Assembly (NCBI GenBank): GCA_003640385.1
Contig: RCAB01000269.1
Span: 23,590-87,589 of the forward strand
Length of the DNA: 64,000 bases
Direction of reading: 5' to 3'
DNA from: Setaria digitata
Taxonomy: Eukaryota; Nematoda; Chromadorea; Rhabditida; Setariidae
The notes beneath the pieces were generated by a model. It saw only the letters and a program-made list of their open reading frames with translations, was not told where the DNA came from and did not search any database. The position numbers and the translations under genes were made by a program. Positions 60,702 to 64,000 of the stretch are shown one piece after another; the stretch's first letter is position 1; each line of letters starts with the position of its first letter.

Positions 60702-63700
60702 AATTTTGTCACATAGACTGTGTTCATTTTCGTTCCGTAACTTTGTCACAAAATAATGAAGTCTAAGACATTCAAGTAGAATCATTTAAATTTATTCATA
60801 TAATTGGTTCCTTTTTTCCTTCTCGTATATTCGCTTCATAGTTGGTTGTTTAAATAGGCGTTAAGATTCTAAAGCTCGTTATTGTATTTATTTAGCATTC
60901 TTTCAGTAAGCTTTGATCTCCGTTTTCAATCTTTTGTTTTTGGATTTTTTAGATCTATGAGGCAGTGGATTGCAGTGAAAACCTTAATTCTTTTCAGCGA
61001 TTTTTTTTTTTTTTTTTTTTTCACACCATTCACACTTCTCAAGATTTGGGTATTTGTAGAGCTTTTTAGAATTTTCTTTTTAATTCTGCGCTTACAAGTA
61101 AGTCCTTATCTCCATTCAAAATTTTTGTATCTATTTTGTAATTAGTCTCATCATTCATGTTTGGTAGGCTAATTATCTCAATCACTCCTTATTTTTCCAG
61201 ATTGTGTATATATGTAAAGTGGTTATTTCGGTACCTAATTCCGTAAAATTTGCGATCATTCCGTTGTAATTTATTTATTTATTTTTTTGTAATTTAGAAA
61301 ATTTTTGTGATTTGCTTCATAAATTCTGTTCTTTTTTAAGGACTTGCAGAACTAACCCGGCTCTTTCTTCTTCTCGGCTCTCTGTTTCCAGAATTTCAAA
61401 TCCTCCCATAATTAGCCTTCCAAAACGTATCAGTAGTACACAATATATTATTTGTTTTTCACTTTTTTTTAAATTCTTTTCTTTTCCTTATGTTTTCTCA
61501 AATAGTTTACGCTAGTTTTGCTTGATGTTGTACTATATGGGTTCTTATATTTTGTTCTATCCAAATTGCATAATTTTTCGGTCACATTAAAATGGGTCTC
61601 TCTGCGCATTCCAGTAGTTCGTTCTACATTTCATTTTCAATGAATAGGGAAAGTTCAAGGTTACACAGGACATGTACTTTGGGGCATAATAATAATAATA
61701 ATTTGTATATAAAGCCATTTCTTCTGATGAGATTGTTTCATAGAAGTGTAAGTATCAATGACCATTCAATAAAACAAAAAATGGCAATTGGGGGAGAGGA
61801 GAGAGAAAAAAACCTGGAGTTGAAATAATAAACAGTAAATTTTAAGTTGCTTAGATTTATTTAAGAATTGCTAACTAGGTTTCCGCTGTTTACCAATTAT
61901 GAAAGTTAAGAAAATAAAAACTATTAAATTTCTCAATTAAAAAGAAAAGTCTCAGTGCTACTACAAGTTCACATTATTGTGCTATTTTGAAGTAATGAAT
62001 GATTTTAAATGTAGCTCCCCATTTTCCACTGTTTTTCGTTGAAATGCATAAAACCTATGGATTTTACAGTGTTCCTTCACATTCTTTAATAGATAATTTA
62101 GGATGCATTCACTATTTTATGGATGATTTCATATGCCGCAACTTCATTGCCATGTGATGGATGACTCAAGATAGCGCAGTTGCATTATGGTAACACTTAT
62201 CATTTTTTTATTGGAATGAAAATCAAGGCCCAGAAAATGTCAATTGTCATCACTGAAGATTTTTGAAAGATTGCTTTTACTCCACTATTCGACAAGCCCT
62301 TGTTTCTATCTGATTTTTGTTGAATATTCGACGAATTTCTGAAAATTTTGCTAAAATTTTTAATAAATGGGAGATAATTCAAATAAATATCAGGAAAACA
62401 GAAAACAAATTTTTTTCTTAATTCAGTTATTCGGCTCATTAATAAGCACAGTATGATAACATTCGGTCTTGCATAAAATAATTTCTACGTTACGGAATTC
62501 TGGTTACCATATAATATATTTTGTACTCATAGAAATAGAGAAATTGAGAAAGTATAGAATAATGATTAATATGGCAGTAATCGATGATTCTCAACGTGAC
62601 ATCCTCTGGGTATTTTGATATTTGTAACATGCGTTTCCAATGCTTTTGCATCATATCAATATTTGCTTATTAAAAAAATCGGATGTACTATTTCAATTTC
62701 TCTGCAAGAATAATAAAAGAAAAAGTGATGCGAAAATCTTGTCGAAAAATTTCTAGATTTCGAAATTTTATTTAAAATTTAACTGATAAGAATTTCTCAT
62801 TAGATTTTACCATTAAATATAGAAATCTTTTTCTACAAATCTTATTCAAAAAAAAAAAACATTGGTTATTAAAATTGTATCAAAAAATTATATTCCTGTA
62901 CAGATAGCAAACAATATTAAACGTTGTGCATGTATAAACCCTATAATTTTTGCTTATTTTTACTAGTTACTTTCTTCTCCTCCCTTTTTTTGAAGGTGAA
63001 AAGGTTAATTAATTAAAAATGGACTTTCAAGCTACTTCTTAGCTACTTTTTTAAGTTTAATTCACTGAGGTATTCATGTAAAATTGTATAATGCCACATT
63101 TTAATTTTTGTAAATCTAATTTTTTAAGGAAGAAATTTGAACATGCTTTTTGTTGCACGTTTTTGTCATTTAGTGGCTTTTGTTTTTCTTTTACTACATC
63201 TCCCTTGTTCTTTCTATACAAATAACTGATTTGAATTTCTAAACGATTAAACATTATTGATAAGCTTATCAGTGACAAATAAAAAGTATGGGAACTTTAA
63301 TGCAATAAATTCGAATATTTTAACCGCATAATTAGAAAATTTTTTTGTATTTAATTTTATTTGCTTAATTTAATTTATTAAACTAGTCTATTTACATTAA
63401 TTTATCCATACAATCTTTTTCAATTATCTAATTCAAAAGTTAAAACCCAAATCATTTTTATTTGTTCTTTAAAATTTCTTGCACTAATGATATTAGCACG
63501 TAATCATTCCGATGTCAGCAAATATCGTAAATCAATTTCTTTTTTTCGCAAATTTTGAAAAAAAAAAGTGCAATAAAAATTCATGTTTATAACATTGTTG
63601 TACAGCAGGTATATATTGGATATTAAATTACCAGACCCATTATATTCAATGAAATTTCATATTTAGCAAATTCTTCGGCAACTGTATTATCCAAAAAAAA

Positions 63701-64000
63701 AAATCGGCTTGAGAATGGGTATTATTTGCAAGTTTCTGAAAAAAAAATGTAGGAGAATAGTAAAGTCACTGGAATATTTGTTAGAGCTTTATCCCACCAA
63801 TGCGCTTATTTTCTAAAAAAAAAAATATAAATACTGAGTTGAATGATACCGAAGAATTTTTTGGATATATCCACAAGGTGTAAATTTAACAATGACTCAC
63901 CACATCTTTTAAAACTGATGACAATTCTCAAAAAAAGGGAATTTCTGCAACAGGTCACAATAACCCATAAAGTTACCTTGATTAAAATCCAAAAATAAGA
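60702..64000. other. Downstream flank of dnc-1, no supportable gene
   Basis: No splice-consistent exon set was found. A Ser/Pro/Arg frame at about 61336-61515 (NPALSSSRLSVSRISNPP) follows a T-tract acceptor, but its phase is incompatible with every in-frame donor of the last dnc-1 exon. A patch of more even composition lies at 62100-62190, with a 28-codon minus-strand frame (AILSHPSHGNEVAAYEI) that lacks a good acceptor. The dnc-1 3' UTR must occupy the first part. Confidence 0.45.

Noticed and set aside
1..64000. tRNA, rRNA, spliced-leader RNA, CRISPR, transposase or endosymbiont-derived genes
   Set aside because: No T-arm/A-box pairs, leader sequence, regular repeat-spacer pattern, transposase motifs or bacterial-type coding regions were recognised on reading both strands.

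Overview
The window is eukaryotic and very probably nematode. It is strongly AT-rich, has many small introns with long T-tract acceptors (TTTCAG or TTTTAG) and GTAAG-type donors, and short 5' leaders behind acceptor-like sites that suggest spliced-leader trans-splicing. Gene content (Nipped-B/SCC-2 with a Gln-rich start, dynactin p150, rootletin) fits the phylum. The composition suggests clade III, possibly filarial, but that is inference. I found no mobile element with coding capacity, no bacterial or viral sequence, no CRISPR array and no recognisable tRNA or rRNA.

Layout. (1) 44-1354, minus: the first two coding exons of a rootletin-like gene (che-10 type) that runs off the left edge. (2) About 1,385-26,480: a 25 kb interval with no supportable gene, full of homopolymer A/T tracts, AT microsatellites, a 22-bp minisatellite, a 35-bp-arm hairpin and two assembly joins marked by a single N with duplicated flanks. 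(3) 26,531-30,601, plus: an 11-exon zinc-finger gene (515 aa, seven fingers). (4) 30,602-32,301: convergent 3' ends. (5) 32,302-48,951, minus: a 47-exon gene for the cohesin loader SCC-2/Nipped-B (about 2,240 aa). (6) 48,952-50,389: a compact divergent promoter with an E2F-like and a Myb-like site. (7) 50,390-60,701, plus: a 28-exon gene for the dynactin large subunit p150 (DNC-1, about 1,071 aa) whose model starts directly at coiled coil 1 with no CAP-Gly domain in the window. (8) 60,702-64,000: no supportable gene.

The exon models were built by hand. Exon lengths and phases were checked so that each complete gene stays in one open frame from ATG to stop (1,548, 6,723 and 3,216 nt). Exon edges should be right to within a base or two except where marked ambiguous. 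Homology calls rest on remembered family sequences, not on a search.

The genes do not form an operon. SCC-2 loads cohesin with MAU-2 and DNC-1 works with dynein; they share a promoter region whose E2F/Myb-like sites would suit cell-cycle expression. Rootletin and the zinc-finger gene are divergent across the long empty interval, which could hold distant regulatory elements for either. I see no convincing undescribed system. The best leads are the p135-like dynactin gene, its one-heptad microexon, the frame-supported GC-AG intron and exon-7 partial duplication in scc-2, and the large gene-free interval.
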